Translations under genes and position numbers: made by a program
Notes under the pieces: generated by a model
What the model saw: the letters and a program-made list of their open reading frames with translations, nothing else
Databases searched by the model: none
What the model was told of the DNA's origin: nothing
Assembly: GCF_003952525.1 (NCBI RefSeq)
Contig: NZ_CP034451.1
Coordinates: forward strand, 4,154,001-4,218,000
Direction of reading: 5' to 3'
Origin: Mesorhizobium sp. M3A.F.Ca.ET.080.04.2.1
Lineage (GTDB): Bacteria > Pseudomonadota > Alphaproteobacteria > Rhizobiales > Rhizobiaceae
Length of the DNA: 64,000 nt
In this document: positions 26,212-35,527 of the stretch, one piece after another
Numbering within the stretch: the first letter of the stretch is position 1
Layout of the letters: every line of letters begins with the position of its first letter

Positions 26212-27249
26212 ATGAACCTTTCGCCCCGCCTCATTGCTCCCGACAAGCGCGGCGAGGATGCCGACCAGACCTTGCGCCCGCAGTCGCTCGACGAGTTCGT
26301 CGGCCAAGCGGCGGTCAGGGCCAACCTCAAGGTTTTCGTCGACGCCGCCAAGAACCGCGGCGAGGCGCTCGACCATGTGCTGTTCGTCGGGCCGCCAGGC
26401 CTCGGCAAGACGACGCTGGCGCAGATCATGGCACGCGAGCTCGGGGTCAATTTCCGCTCGACCTCGGGGCCGGTCATCGCCAAGGCCGGCGACCTTGCAG
26501 CACTTCTCACCAATCTCGAGGACCGCGACGTCCTCTTCATCGACGAGATCCACCGCCTCAATCCGGCGGTGGAGGAAATCCTCTATCCGGCGATGGAGGA
26601 TTTCCAGCTCGACCTGATCATCGGCGAGGGGCCGGCGGCGCGTTCGGTCAAGATCGACCTTGCCCGCTTCACGCTGGTTGCTGCAACGACGCGACTCGGG
26701 CTGCTGACCAATCCGCTGCGCGACCGTTTCGGCATTCCGGTCAGGCTCAATTTCTATACGGTCGAGGAGTTGGAGCAGATCGTGCGCCGCGGCGCCCGCA
26801 TCCTCTCGATGCCGCTCGGCGACGACGGCGCGCTGGAGATCGCGCGCCGCGCCCGCGGCACACCGCGCATCGCCGGCCGGCTGTTGCGACGGGTGCGCGA
26901 TTTCGCCTCCGTCGCCGGAGACGGCCATGTCGACAAACGCATCGCCGACGAGGCGCTGACCAGGCTGGAGGTGGACGGTCTCGGACTCGACGCGCTCGAC
27001 CGCCGATATCTTTCGATGATCGCGCGCAATTTCGGCGGCGGGCCGGTCGGCATCGAAACGATCGCGGCGGGGCTTTCCGAGCCGCGCGACGCGATCGAAG
27101 ACATCATCGAGCCCTATTTGATCCAGCAGGGCTTCATCCAGCGCACGCCGCGCGGCCGCGTGCTGACAGCCAATGCCTGGCGGCATCTCGGTCTCGATGC
27201 GCCAAAGGACCTTGCTCAGCAGCAGATCAGCCTGTTCCAGGAAGAGTAA
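26212..27249 (+). CDS. ruvB: Holliday junction branch migration helicase RuvB
   Basis: A 345-residue AAA+ motor. Walker A G-P-P-G-L-G-K-T is at residues 60-67, Walker [10 protein letters not shown] follows, and [15 protein letters not shown] is the RuvB sensor/arginine-finger region. The C-terminal winged helix R-T-P-R-G-R is intact. It drives branch migration with RuvA. In many proteobacteria ybgC and the tol genes follow directly; here two unrelated genes (27390-29549) intervene. Confidence 0.98.
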   Translation: MNLSPRLIAPDKRGEDADQTLRPQSLDEFVGQAAVRANLKVFVDAAKNRGEALDHVLFVGPPGLGKTTLAQIMARELGVNFRSTSGPVIAKAGDLAALLTNLEDRDVLFIDEIHRLNPAVEEILYPAMEDFQLDLIIGEGPAARSVKIDLARFTLVAATTRLGLLTNPLRDRFGIPVRLNFYTVEELEQIVRRGARILSMPLGDDGALEIARRARGTPRIAGRLLRRVRDFASVAGDGHVDKRIADEALTRLEVDGLGLDALDRRYLSMIARNFGGGPVGIETIAAGLSEPRDAIEDIIEPYLIQQGFIQRTPRGRVLTANAWRHLGLDAPKDLAQQQISLFQEE

Positions 27250-27389
27250 TGTGATTTGGTCGCCCGCTGCCGGGTGACGGCTTATCTGCGCAAAATCTCC
27301 TCGCCTCGGCCAAGCCGAAGGCGCAATTGCGGCCTCTAAGACAGGGGTGGATTGATGCAATTGCCGTTGCCCGGGCCAGGGACTTATCG

Positions 27390-28292
27390 ATGATCACCAG
27401 ACGTGGTTTCCTGCGGCTCGTCGGCGGCTCGTTCTTCTCCTTGGTGTCGCTCGGCGCCTATGCGGTCGGCATCGAGCCGATGCTGCTCACCCATGTCAAG
27501 CGCTACGCGCTGACGCCGCCGCATTGGCCGGCCGGGCTCAAGCTCCGCATCGTGGCGCTCGCAGACATCCATGCCTGCCGGCCCTGGATGACGCCGGAGC
27601 GCGTCGCCTCGCTGGCCGAGGAGGCGAACGCACTGCAGCCGGATCTGATTGTGCTGCTCGGCGACTATGTTGCCGGTATGCGCCTGGTCACGGAGCAGGT
27701 GTCGGCGGCGGAATGGGCTTCGGCCCTGTCCGGACTGAAGGCGCCGCTCGGGGTGCTGTCGATCCTCGGCAATCACGACTGGTGGCACGATGTTGCCGCG
27801 CAAGAGGCCGGGGCCGGGCCGACGATTTCGCGCAAGGCACTGGAAGGCGTCGGCATTCCAGTGCTGGAAAACGATGTCGTGCGCCTGGAAAAGGATGGAC
27901 AAGGCTTCTGGATAGCCGGGCTCGCAGACCAGCTTGCACTGCGTCCGGGTCGTGCCTGGGGCCGGTCCAGCTTCAAGGGGCTGGACGATCTCAAAGGCAC
28001 GCTCGCCAAGGTGAGCGACAACGCGCCCATCATCCTGCTTGCGCATGAGCCCGACATCTTTCCCGAAGTGCCGTGGCGGGTTTCACTGACGCTGTCCGGC
28101 CACACGCATGGCGGGCAGGTGCGGCTGTTCGGCTATTCGCCGGTCGTGCCGTCCGTGTTCGGCAACCGCTACGCCTATGGCCATGTGGTGGAAAACGACC
28201 GTCACCTGATCGTCTCCGGTGGGCTCGGCTTCAGCATCATGCCGGTGCGTTTCGGCGTGCGGCCGGAAATTTTGCATATCGAGCTGGGCTGA
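27390..28292 (+). CDS. Tat-type calcineurin-like metallophosphoesterase (YkuE-like)
   Basis: A 300-residue metallophosphoesterase. It begins with a twin-arginine-like signal or anchor (M-I-T-R-R-G-F-L-R-L-V-G-G followed by a hydrophobic stretch), so export in folded form is likely. Metal motifs in order: A-D-I-H-A near residue 58, G-D-Y near 92, G-N-H-D-W-W near 129, A-H-E-P-D and G-H-T-H-G-G-Q-V near 230-245. These match the YkuE group of periplasmic phosphoesterases; the substrate is unknown. The start is ATG 27390. It is convergent with the GH5 gene. Confidence 0.9.
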   Translation: MITRRGFLRLVGGSFFSLVSLGAYAVGIEPMLLTHVKRYALTPPHWPAGLKLRIVALADIHACRPWMTPERVASLAEEANALQPDLIVLLGDYVAGMRLVTEQVSAAEWASALSGLKAPLGVLSILGNHDWWHDVAAQEAGAGPTISRKALEGVGIPVLENDVVRLEKDGQGFWIAGLADQLALRPGRAWGRSSFKGLDDLKGTLAKVSDNAPIILLAHEPDIFPEVPWRVSLTLSGHTHGGQVRLFGYSPVVPSVFGNRYAYGHVVENDRHLIVSGGLGFSIMPVRFGVRPEILHIELG

Positions 28293-28298
28293 AACCAA

Positions 28299-29549
28299 TC
28301 AGTGAAGTGACCTGATCAGATCCATCACTTCCGGCTCCGCCTTCTCGCCATCGAAGCCGTCGACGATGCCGAAGGCGCCGCCGTAGCTCCAGACCGACCA
28401 GGAAAAGCCATGCGTTTCGGCGCGGGCGATCATGTCGCCGACGTAAGCGGCGCGGTATTCGGCCGGCATGGCATAGGCGTTGCCATACTCCTTGCGGATC
28501 ATGCCGAACTCGCCAAGCGTGATGTTTTCCGGCTTGATCCCGTTGGCTTTCGCCCAGGCGTCGACTGTCTTGAACGGCGCGTCCATGGCCGCGAGCAGCT
28601 TCTCGGGGCTGTCGAGACCAGCCACCTGTTCGTCGAGATAGGCCAGCAGACCGCTTTGCCGCGCCCATGGCGCCTCGGCTTTGATCCGGTCGCGGATCGT
28701 GTCCAGCGTCACGTCGAGCTGCGCACGTGACACGGCTGTCAGCGGATAGGGCAGGCCGGTGACATACTGAATGAAATCACCGGCCCAGGTCGCGCCCTGA
28801 TGGGTAAGGAGGAACGGGTCGTAGGAATGGAAGGTCCAGATGACGTTGTCATCGGGGATCGCCTTCGGGTCGATCCTGGCCAGAGATTCAGCATTCGAAT
28901 AGCAGCCGCCGGTGAGGATCAACGTCAGCCTGGTCGCCGAAGATCGCGCGGCCGCGAACAGTTTCTTCTGGCGGTCCGGCCAAAGGCTCGTGGCGCTGCC
29001 GTCGCAATCGACGATCGGTTCATTCATCAGTTCGAGCGCGACCTGGCCCGGTTCTTCGGCGGCGAGCGTGCGCGCCATTTTGCGCACCAGTTCGAGGTAA
29101 GCGTCGAAGGTGGCGGGGTCGCCCATCACCTCGCCCATGCCGATCGTGCGGTTGCCGCCGGCCGGGATCAGATGCAGATCGACGATGACCTTGAGGCCGG
29201 CGCGGTTGATCAGGCGCGCCGAGTCCAGCACGCTGGCATAGAGGTCGTCGCGCAGCGCCGGCGTCCGCTCGGACAGGAAAGGCGAGGGATCGACCGGCAT
29301 GCGCAGGAAGTCGAAGCCGGCGTCCTTGAGCGCCTTGAGGTCATCTTCCTTGAGGAACTTGCGCCACTCCGGATAAGGCAGGATCGCCGCGCGATCGCCC
29401 CATTTGTCTTCAGCCGGCCAGGTGACCCACTGGTCGAGGTTGAGGCCGCGCTTCATGGTGAAGGCCGCCGCTTCAACTGGCTGAGCGAGCGCAAAGAGCG
29501 CCAGCAGTGCCGCCATCAAGGTCTTGATCATGCCGCCCAACAGTGCCAT
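28299..29549 (-). CDS. secreted glycoside hydrolase family 5 protein (cellulase-like)
   Basis: A 416-residue protein with a signal peptide (L-M-A-A-L-L-A-L-F-A-L-A-Q-P-V-E-A) and one GH5 domain. Both catalytic glutamates are seen in standard motifs: the acid/base in E-L-M-N-E-P and the nucleophile in L-G-E-F-G-M-I. The supporting F-D-F-L-R-M-P and W-T-F-H-S-Y motifs fit. GH5 enzymes cut beta-1,4-glucans and related sugars; in rhizobia such enzymes act on plant or own cellulose. Start at 29549 or 29531 is uncertain; the longer frame to 29750 overlaps ybgC and is rejected. It is inserted between ruvB and ybgC. Confidence 0.88.
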   Translation of the reverse strand: MALLGGMIKTLMAALLALFALAQPVEAAAFTMKRGLNLDQWVTWPAEDKWGDRAAILPYPEWRKFLKEDDLKALKDAGFDFLRMPVDPSPFLSERTPALRDDLYASVLDSARLINRAGLKVIVDLHLIPAGGNRTIGMGEVMGDPATFDAYLELVRKMARTLAAEEPGQVALELMNEPIVDCDGSATSLWPDRQKKLFAAARSSATRLTLILTGGCYSNAESLARIDPKAIPDDNVIWTFHSYDPFLLTHQGATWAGDFIQYVTGLPYPLTAVSRAQLDVTLDTIRDRIKAEAPWARQSGLLAYLDEQVAGLDSPEKLLAAMDAPFKTVDAWAKANGIKPENITLGEFGMIRKEYGNAYAMPAEYRAAYVGDMIARAETHGFSWSVWSYGGAFGIVDGFDGEKAEPEVMDLIRSLH

Positions 29550-29571
29550 CCGGTTCCCGCGCGGGAACAGT

Positions 29572-29616
29572 GCGTGTCGCCCAAAAGTGCGCAGCGGTTT
29601 TGGGACAACGACACGC
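29572..29616. repeat. short palindromic intergenic repeat, type A (copy 3)
   Basis: A 45-base palindrome with arms GCGTGTCG and CGACACGC and the pair CCCAAAA/TTTTGGG inside. It lies in the divergent gap between the GH5 gene and ybgC. Arm bases differ from copies 1 and 4, but in a compensating way (GTGTC/GACAC against CATGTC/GACATG). Confidence 0.7.
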
Positions 29617-29681
29617 AAAAGGAAAATGCCTAAAGCCCGCCGGGCGTTAGGTGCCCGTTCGGGGCCGAAAAGGAAAGCGCG

Positions 29682-30152
29682 ATGGACGATCATGGTGAAT
29701 CGGCGACGCTCAGCGCCGGGCTTTCCGGGGCGCTGACCGAGTTCGGCCATCGCCTGATGGCTCGGGTCTACTATGCCGACACCGACTTCTCAGGCGTCGT
29801 CTACCATGCGCGCTACCTCGAGTTCTTCGAGCGCGGCCGGTCCGACTATCTGCGGCTCGCCGGCGTCCATCACACCGAGCTTGCCGACGGCAAGCATGGC
29901 GAGCGCATCGTCTGGGTGGTGCGCCGCATGGTGATCGACTTTCGCTCACCGGCCCGCATGGACGATATTCTCACTGTCGAAACACGCACGGAAGATATTT
30001 CCGGCGCCCGCATCTTCATGGCGCAGCAACTGAAGCGCGGCGCCGAGGTGCTGGTCGAAGCCAAGGTCGAGGCGGCGATCGTCGGCGAGGGCGGGAGACC
30101 AAGGCGCTTTCCAAAAGAGTGGATATCAGCCTTCATGCCCAAGGGACGGTGA
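29682..30152 (+). CDS. ybgC: Tol-Pal system-associated acyl-CoA thioesterase YbgC
   Basis: A 156-residue hotdog-fold thioesterase. The catalytic region Y-Y-A-D-T-D-F-S-G-V-V-Y-H is at about residues 30-42, followed by A-R-Y-L-E-F-F-E-R-G-R-S-D-Y-L-R, the YbgC signature. It is usually the first gene of the tol-pal cluster and is thought to act on phospholipid-linked acyl-CoA. Here 313 bases with a terminator separate it from tolQ, so tolQRAB may have its own promoter. Confidence 0.95.
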   Translation: MDDHGESATLSAGLSGALTEFGHRLMARVYYADTDFSGVVYHARYLEFFERGRSDYLRLAGVHHTELADGKHGERIVWVVRRMVIDFRSPARMDDILTVETRTEDISGARIFMAQQLKRGAEVLVEAKVEAAIVGEGGRPRRFPKEWISAFMPKGR

Positions 30153-30226
30153 CATTCAGGTGAGCCCTGGCTGACATGAATTTCAACGCAACTTGATCTC
30201 GGTGGCGCCGAAGCGTTCAGCGCCAG

Positions 30227-30249
30227 GCGCGGCAATGCGCCGCGCTTTT
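30227..30249 (+). terminator. rho-independent terminator after ybgC
   Basis: GCGCGGC-AATGC-GCCGCGC followed by TTTT, 75 bases after the ybgC stop. A shorter inverted repeat (GGCGC/GCGCC) lies just before it. Confidence 0.75.
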
Positions 30250-30465
30250 GGATCCTAACCCATCCTTAACCATAACGGTTCATGAAGGAATTGGCGAAGA
30301 TTGGCGCAATTCCTGCGCCTTCCTTTCACCAAGATTTGCCCCGAAAAGGCCGCGAAACGGTGCATTCGGGGCTTGTCCCGCAAGCTTCAAGCTTCGCGCG
30401 ATCGGACCAAAGGGATGCCCATGGGCCACGCCAGCGATGCCCGGAAATTCTTAAGGACTTAAGTC
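30250..30465 (+). promoter_or_regulatory. tolQ upstream region
   Basis: A 216-base gap after the ybgC terminator, with AT-rich DNA at 30254-30282 (CTAACCCATCCTTAACCATA) that may contain the tolQ promoter. No gene is seen. CTTAAGGACTTAAG near 30451-30464 lies immediately before the tolQ ATG and supplies AAGGA as ribosome-binding site. Confidence 0.4.
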
Positions 30466-31176
<711 letters not shown>

Positions 31177-31185
31177 GGATCGATC

Positions 31186-31647
31186 ATGGGGATGTCTGCT
31201 GCAGGCGCAGGTGGCATGGGGCGAGGCGGACGCGGCCATAGGCGGCGTGGGCGCCATCACGGCCTGATGTCGGAAATCAACGTCACGCCGATGGTCGACG
31301 TGATGCTGGTGCTGTTGATCATCTTCATGGTCGCGGCGCCGCTGCTCACCGTCGGCGTGCCTATCGACCTGCCTGACACGCAGGCAAAGGCGATGAATGT
31401 CGACACCCAGCCGATCACCGTGTCGATCAACTCCGCCGGCCAGATCTATCTGCAGGAAACCGAGATCCCGATCGAGGAACTGGTGGCCAAGCTGCAGGCG
31501 ATCTCGAAGACCGGCTATGACGAGCGCATCTTCATCCGCGGCGATAAGATGACCGACTACGGCACGGCGATGAAGGTCATGGCCCGCATTTCGGCCGCGG
31601 GCTACAAGAACATCGGCCTGGTCTCTCTGCAGGAACAGGACCAGTAG
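31186..31647 (+). CDS. tolR: Tol-Pal system protein TolR
   Basis: A 153-residue ExbD/TolR-family protein. A Gly/Arg-rich N-terminal tail precedes a single membrane helix, with the functional Asp at residue 38 (S-E-I-N-V-T-P-M-V-D-V-M-L-V-L-L), matching E. coli TolR Asp23. The periplasmic domain (about 60-153) is intact. The N-terminal extension of about 28 residues (GMSAAGAGGMGRGGRGHRRR) is longer than in enterobacteria. Confidence 0.96.
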   Translation: MGMSAAGAGGMGRGGRGHRRRGRHHGLMSEINVTPMVDVMLVLLIIFMVAAPLLTVGVPIDLPDTQAKAMNVDTQPITVSINSAGQIYLQETEIPIEELVAKLQAISKTGYDERIFIRGDKMTDYGTAMKVMARISAAGYKNIGLVSLQEQDQ

Positions 31648-31655
31648 ACACGAAG

Positions 31656-32813
31656 ATGAGGACCGGCCTCACCACATCGGTCATCTTGCATGCGACGGCG
31701 ATCGCCTTCGGGCTGTTCACGTTGTCCACGCCGCCGGCCATGCCCGCCGCCGACGTTGAGTCGGTGGCGGTCGACATCGTGCCGATGGAAGCTGTCGCGC
31801 AGTCGCTGCAAGGCGACAAGAAAGCGGTCATGCATGACAAGCCGGCGCCGCTGCCGACGAAGCGTCCGGATATCGTTCCCGATGCCCAGAAGGTCGGCGA
31901 GAACAGCGTCGACACCGACAAGCCGGTGACGGACGAGGCGAAGCCGAAGCCGGTCGAGAAGACTTCGGCGCCGCCGCCGGCGCCGACGCCGAAAGAGAAG
32001 CAGGCTGCCGAGGACGTGCCGAAGCCGCAGGAAAAGCCGAAGCCGGTGCCGGCCACCGAAGTGGCGCCGACGCCTGCGCCGAAGGAAGAGGTCAAGCCCG
32101 AGCCGGTCAAGCAGACGGATCCCAAGCCGGCGCCGGCCAAGGAGCCGACGCCCGCGCCGACAAAGGACACGACCGCAGCCATCCAGCCGAAGGAAGAGGT
32201 CAAGCCGGACGCTGTGGCCGAGGCGATCGCCAAGCAACAGCCGACCGAGGAGGCGAAGCTTCCGGATTCGGCGCCGGCGCCGGCGGCGCGGCCGAAGCCG
32301 CAGCCTGCTCCGGCCGCGAGCGCCAAGGCGCCGGACCGCAAGGATGCCGAAAAGCCGGTCAAGGAAGCCTCGTCCAAGCCGAAGTCGGATGAGAAGCAGT
32401 TCAATGCCGATGAGATCTCGGCGCTGCTCGACAAGCAGAAGCCGTCAGGCGGTGGCGCCAAGCGCTCGACCCAGCAGTCGTCGCTCGGCGGTGAAAAGGA
32501 CCAGGGCCAGAAGCTGTCGAAGTCTGAGCAGGGGGCGCTGGAAAATCAGCTTGGAGGCTGCTGGACCTTGCCTGTCGGGCTGGAAGGTTCAGAGAATTTC
32601 GTCGTGGTGGTCCGGTTCAATCTCGACACCAACGGCAAGCTCGACGGCCGCCCGTCGGTCGAGCAGTCGAGCGGCAATCGGCAATTCGACGAAAGCGCGG
32701 TGCGCGCGGTGCAGAAATGCGACGTGGCCGGCCTGCAGGTTCCCGCCGGCAAGCAGGACATCTGGAACGACATCCGGGTCACGTTCGATCCACGGGAGAT
32801 GCTCGGCCTGTAG
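31656..32813 (+). CDS. tolA: Tol-Pal system protein TolA
   Basis: A 385-residue protein with an N-terminal membrane anchor (T-S-V-I-L-H-A-T-A-I-A-F-G-L-F), a long Pro/Lys/Glu/Ala-rich spacer (about residues 55-260) and a C-terminal globular domain with two Cys (G-G-C-W-T-L-P and Q-K-C-D-V-A-G-L-Q), the typical TolA domain III in alphaproteobacteria. It spans the periplasm to contact TolB and Pal. The long spacer has repeated P-K-P-x-P motifs and is likely an extended rod rather than the Ala-rich helix of E. coli. Confidence 0.93.
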   Translation: MRTGLTTSVILHATAIAFGLFTLSTPPAMPAADVESVAVDIVPMEAVAQSLQGDKKAVMHDKPAPLPTKRPDIVPDAQKVGENSVDTDKPVTDEAKPKPVEKTSAPPPAPTPKEKQAAEDVPKPQEKPKPVPATEVAPTPAPKEEVKPEPVKQTDPKPAPAKEPTPAPTKDTTAAIQPKEEVKPDAVAEAIAKQQPTEEAKLPDSAPAPAARPKPQPAPAASAKAPDRKDAEKPVKEASSKPKSDEKQFNADEISALLDKQKPSGGGAKRSTQQSSLGGEKDQGQKLSKSEQGALENQLGGCWTLPVGLEGSENFVVVVRFNLDTNGKLDGRPSVEQSSGNRQFDESAVRAVQKCDVAGLQVPAGKQDIWNDIRVTFDPREMLGL

Positions 32814-32853
32814 GGCCGGCGTCCAAACCATCTAAGAAGAGAAGCGAGAAGAC

Positions 32854-34164
32854 ATGAGATCTTTCCTCAAGCCGCTCCTGACGATTGCAGCCATGGCGCT
32901 GGGCATGACGGCAGGCGCCACACTGCCGGCCTGGGCCCTCGTCGAGCTCAACGTCAACAAGGGCAATGTCGAGCCGCTGCCGATCGCGATCACGGACTTC
33001 CAGTCCAACGATGCGCTGGGCGCCCAGATCACGCAGATCGTGACGGCCGACCTGAAACGCTCCGGCCTGTTCGCCCCGATCGACAAAAGCGCCTTCATCG
33101 AAAAGATCTCGGGCCCGGACGCCACGCCGCGCTTCGAGGACTGGAAGGTGATCAACGCACAGGCGCTGGTCACCGGCAGCGTCGGCAAGGAAGCCGACGG
33201 CCGCATCCGCGCCCAGTACCGGCTGTGGGACACGTTCGCCGGCCAGCAGATGGCGGGCGAGCAGTTTTTCGCCAATGACGCCAACACCAGGCGCGTCGCC
33301 CACATCATTGCCGATGCGATCTATGAGCGGCTGACCGGGGAGAAGGGTTACTTCGACACGCGCGTCGTCTTCGTTGACGAGTCCGGAGCCAAGAACGCGC
33401 GCAAGAAGCGGCTCGCCATCATGGACCAGGACGGCGCCAATGTGCGCTATCTCTCGGACGGCCGCTCGATCGTGCTGACACCGCGCTTCTCGCCGAACCG
33501 GCAGGAAATCACCTACATGTCCTATGAGAGCGGGCAGCCCAAGGTCTATCTGCTGCAGATCGAGACCGGGCAGCGCGAATTGGTCGGCAACTTCCCCGGC
33601 ATGACGTTCGCGCCCCGCTTCTCGCCCGACGGCCAGAAGGTGATCATGAGCCTGCTGCGCGACGATGGCAATTCCAACATCTTCGCCATGGATTTGAGGA
33701 GCCGCTCGACCACGCGGCTCACCAATTCGCCTGCCATCGACACCTCGCCGTCCTATTCTCCCGACGGCAGCAAGATCGTCTTCACCTCGGATCGCGGCGG
33801 CCGCGCGCAGATCTATGTGATGGGCGCCGACGGCTCGGGCCAGACCCGCATTTCCTTCGGTGACGGCGTCTATTCGACGCCGGTATGGTCGCCGCGCGGC
33901 GACCTCATCGCTTTCACCAAGCAGACCGGCGGCGAGTTCCAGATCGGCGTCATGCGCACCGACGGCTCGGGCGAGCGCATCCTTTCCTCCGGCTTCCAGC
34001 AGGAAGGCCCGACCTGGGCGCCGAACGGCCGCGTGTTGATGTTCTTCCGCGACTCCGCCGGCGGTCCGAAACTGGTTTCGGTCGATCTCACCGGCCGCAA
34101 CGAGCAGCCGATACCGACGGCGAACTTCGCCTCGGATCCGGCGTGGTCGCCGTTGCTTGAGTAG
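32854..34164 (+). CDS. tolB: Tol-Pal system beta-propeller protein TolB
   Basis: A 436-residue periplasmic protein: signal peptide ending near P-A-W-A, an N-terminal alpha/beta domain, and a six-bladed propeller recognisable from repeated P-R-F-S-P-D-G-x-x-V and [13 protein letters not shown] motifs. It binds Pal and TolA. Its TAG stop at 34162-34164 is directly followed by the left octamer array of the four-helix-bundle cassette, so tolB and pal are no longer adjacent. Confidence 0.97.
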   Translation: MRSFLKPLLTIAAMALGMTAGATLPAWALVELNVNKGNVEPLPIAITDFQSNDALGAQITQIVTADLKRSGLFAPIDKSAFIEKISGPDATPRFEDWKVINAQALVTGSVGKEADGRIRAQYRLWDTFAGQQMAGEQFFANDANTRRVAHIIADAIYERLTGEKGYFDTRVVFVDESGAKNARKKRLAIMDQDGANVRYLSDGRSIVLTPRFSPNRQEITYMSYESGQPKVYLLQIETGQRELVGNFPGMTFAPRFSPDGQKVIMSLLRDDGNSNIFAMDLRSRSTTRLTNSPAIDTSPSYSPDGSKIVFTSDRGGRAQIYVMGADGSGQTRISFGDGVYSTPVWSPRGDLIAFTKQTGGEFQIGVMRTDGSGERILSSGFQQEGPTWAPNGRVLMFFRDSAGGPKLVSVDLTGRNEQPIPTANFASDPAWSPLLE

Positions 34165-34204
34165 GAACTGAAGAACTGAGGAACTGAGGAACTGAGGAAC
34201 TGAG
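34165..34204 (+). repeat. octamer tandem array, left (GAACTGAG x5)
   Basis: Five head-to-tail 8-base units: GAACTGAA then four GAACTGAG, starting at the base after the tolB stop codon. A sixth degenerate unit (GAATGG) supplies the ATG of the following gene. The GAGGA formed at each unit junction is a ribosome-binding site; the one at 34194-34198 is 8 bases before the ATG. Confidence 0.95.
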
Positions 34205-34206
34205 GA

Positions 34207-34581
34207 ATGGAGAAGCCAGGGCGCTTCGTTGAGCGCGCGAGAGACCTGGGAGTCTACCAGCGCGCCTATGCAGTTTCTCTCGAGATGCACCCCACCCTTG
34301 GTTTTCCGAAAATTGAGCAATACGCGCTGGCCGATCAATTGCGCCGCTCGAGTAAAGCGATTTGCGCCAATCTGGCCGAGGGATTTGCCAAGCAGAGCCA
34401 CTCCAAAGCCGAATTTGCTCGTTTCGTTTCGATGGCGATCGGCTCGTGCAGCGAAGTGGAGACCTGGATATCCTACGCGTTCGACCTTGAGTACATCACA
34501 CCGGACCAACTCGATGCGTGGCGGCAGTCTTACGCCCTCGTTCATGGGATGCTTGTGAACTTGAGGGAAAAGCTGACGTAA
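34207..34581 (+). CDS. four-helix bundle protein (TIGR02436, 23S rRNA IVP-like)
   Basis: A 124-residue protein of the four-helix-bundle family first found in 23S rRNA intervening sequences. The hallmarks are present: D-L-G-V-Y-Q-R-A-Y in helix 1, L-A-D-Q-L-R-R-S-S-K-A-I-C-A-N-L-A-E-G-F near residues 40-59, and F-V-S-M-A-I-G-S-C-S-E-V-E-T-W in helix 3. Function is unknown; related proteins serve as accessory (bAvd) factors of diversity-generating retroelements, but no reverse transcriptase is present. It is inserted between tolB and pal, framed by inverted octamer arrays, and its GC content is lower than its neighbours. This suggests a mobile or recently acquired cassette. Confidence 0.9.
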   Translation: MEKPGRFVERARDLGVYQRAYAVSLEMHPTLGFPKIEQYALADQLRRSSKAICANLAEGFAKQSHSKAEFARFVSMAIGSCSEVETWISYAFDLEYITPDQLDAWRQSYALVHGMLVNLREKLT

Positions 34582-34589
34582 TTTTTTCC

Positions 34590-34645
34590 CTCAGTTCCTC
34601 AGTTCCTCAGTTCCTCAGTTCCTCAATTCTTCAGTTCTTCAATTC
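34590..34645 (+). repeat. octamer tandem array, right (CTCAGTTC x4 plus 3 degenerate)
   Basis: Seven head-to-tail 8-base units, four perfect CTCAGTTC then CTCAATTC, TTCAGTTC and TTCAATTC, starting 8 bases after the four-helix-bundle stop codon. The unit is the exact reverse complement of the left array (GAACTGAG). A C-then-T run (CCCCTTTTTT) follows. Confidence 0.95.
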
Positions 34646-34828
34646 CCCCTTTTTTCATGTTTTGGCCGCATTTCCGCCTACGGTCCGCGCGCATCGTGGC
34701 GCCCTCGCGAGAATGGCCGAGGACGGCGGCCTGAAACCAAATATTAACCGTGTTTCTTGAATGCCGGTTAACCCAAACGTGGTTACTGGGTGATCAACGA
34801 AATCACTCGAATGCGAAGGAGAGGCGGC

Positions 34829-35335
34829 ATGGGCCGTATCGCAGCACTTACCAGAAACCCGGCGATGATCGCGCTGGTGGCAGCGCTTGCCATCACCGGT
34901 TGCGCCTCGAAGAAGACGCCCAACAGCGCGGCCGATCTCGGCCTGAACGGCGCCGGCGCCGCCACGCCCGGCTCGGCGCAGGACTTCACCGTCAACATCG
35001 GCGACCGCATCTTCTTCGACACCGACTCCTCGTCGATCCGCGCCGACGCGCAGACCACGCTGTCGCGCCAGGCGCAGTGGCTCAACCAGTACAGGCAGTA
35101 TGCCATCGTCATCGAAGGCCATGCCGACGAGCGCGGCACGCGCGAATACAACCTGGCCCTGGGTGCCCGCCGCGCCGCCGCCACCCGCGACTTCCTGGTC
35201 TCGAAGGGCGTTGCCGCGAACCGCCTCAAGACGATCTCCTACGGTAAGGAGCGTCCGGTCGCGGTCTGCGACGACATCTCCTGCTGGTCGCAGAACCGCC
35301 GCGCCGTCACCACGCTTTCCGGCGCCGGTTCCTGA
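34829..35335 (+). CDS. pal: peptidoglycan-associated lipoprotein Pal
   Basis: A 168-residue outer-membrane lipoprotein. The signal sequence ends in the lipobox L-A-I-T-G-C with the lipidated Cys at residue 25. The OmpA-like domain shows I-F-F-D-T-D-S-S-S-I-R and E-G-H-A-D-E-R-G-T-R-E-Y-N-L-A-L-G-A-R-R-A, which binds peptidoglycan. Two Cys near the C-terminus (V-C-D-D-I-S-C-W) are typical for rhizobial Pal. ATG 34829 is chosen for the AAGGAGAGG site; ATG 34811 is an alternative. A terminator follows. Confidence 0.97.
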   Translation: MGRIAALTRNPAMIALVAALAITGCASKKTPNSAADLGLNGAGAATPGSAQDFTVNIGDRIFFDTDSSSIRADAQTTLSRQAQWLNQYRQYAIVIEGHADERGTREYNLALGARRAAATRDFLVSKGVAANRLKTISYGKERPVAVCDDISCWSQNRRAVTTLSGAGS

Positions 35336-35374
35336 CGCATCGCATCGGCGGCAAAAATACAACATCTCCTCACG

Positions 35375-35400
35375 AAAGGCGGCCTCAGGGCCGCCTTTTT
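35375..35400 (+). terminator. rho-independent terminator after pal
   Basis: AAGGCGGCC-TCAG-GGCCGCCTT followed by T4, 40 bases after the pal stop. Confidence 0.88.
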
Positions 35401-35527
35401 CGCATGCGACAGGCTGAAACAAAATTTGGCCGAAGTCTCGCGTCCTGCTATGAGCGCGACGGCGCTTCCTCCCATTCCGATTTGGAAAGGCGCATCAGGC
35501 CAACAGATTTCACGGCGAGAGACATAA

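Noticed and set aside
34207..34581. Diversity-generating retroelement around the four-helix-bundle gene
   Set aside because: No reverse transcriptase, template repeat or variable repeat was found nearby.
34165..34645. Octamer arrays as a CRISPR
   Set aside because: Units are 8 bases with no spacers, and no cas genes are near.
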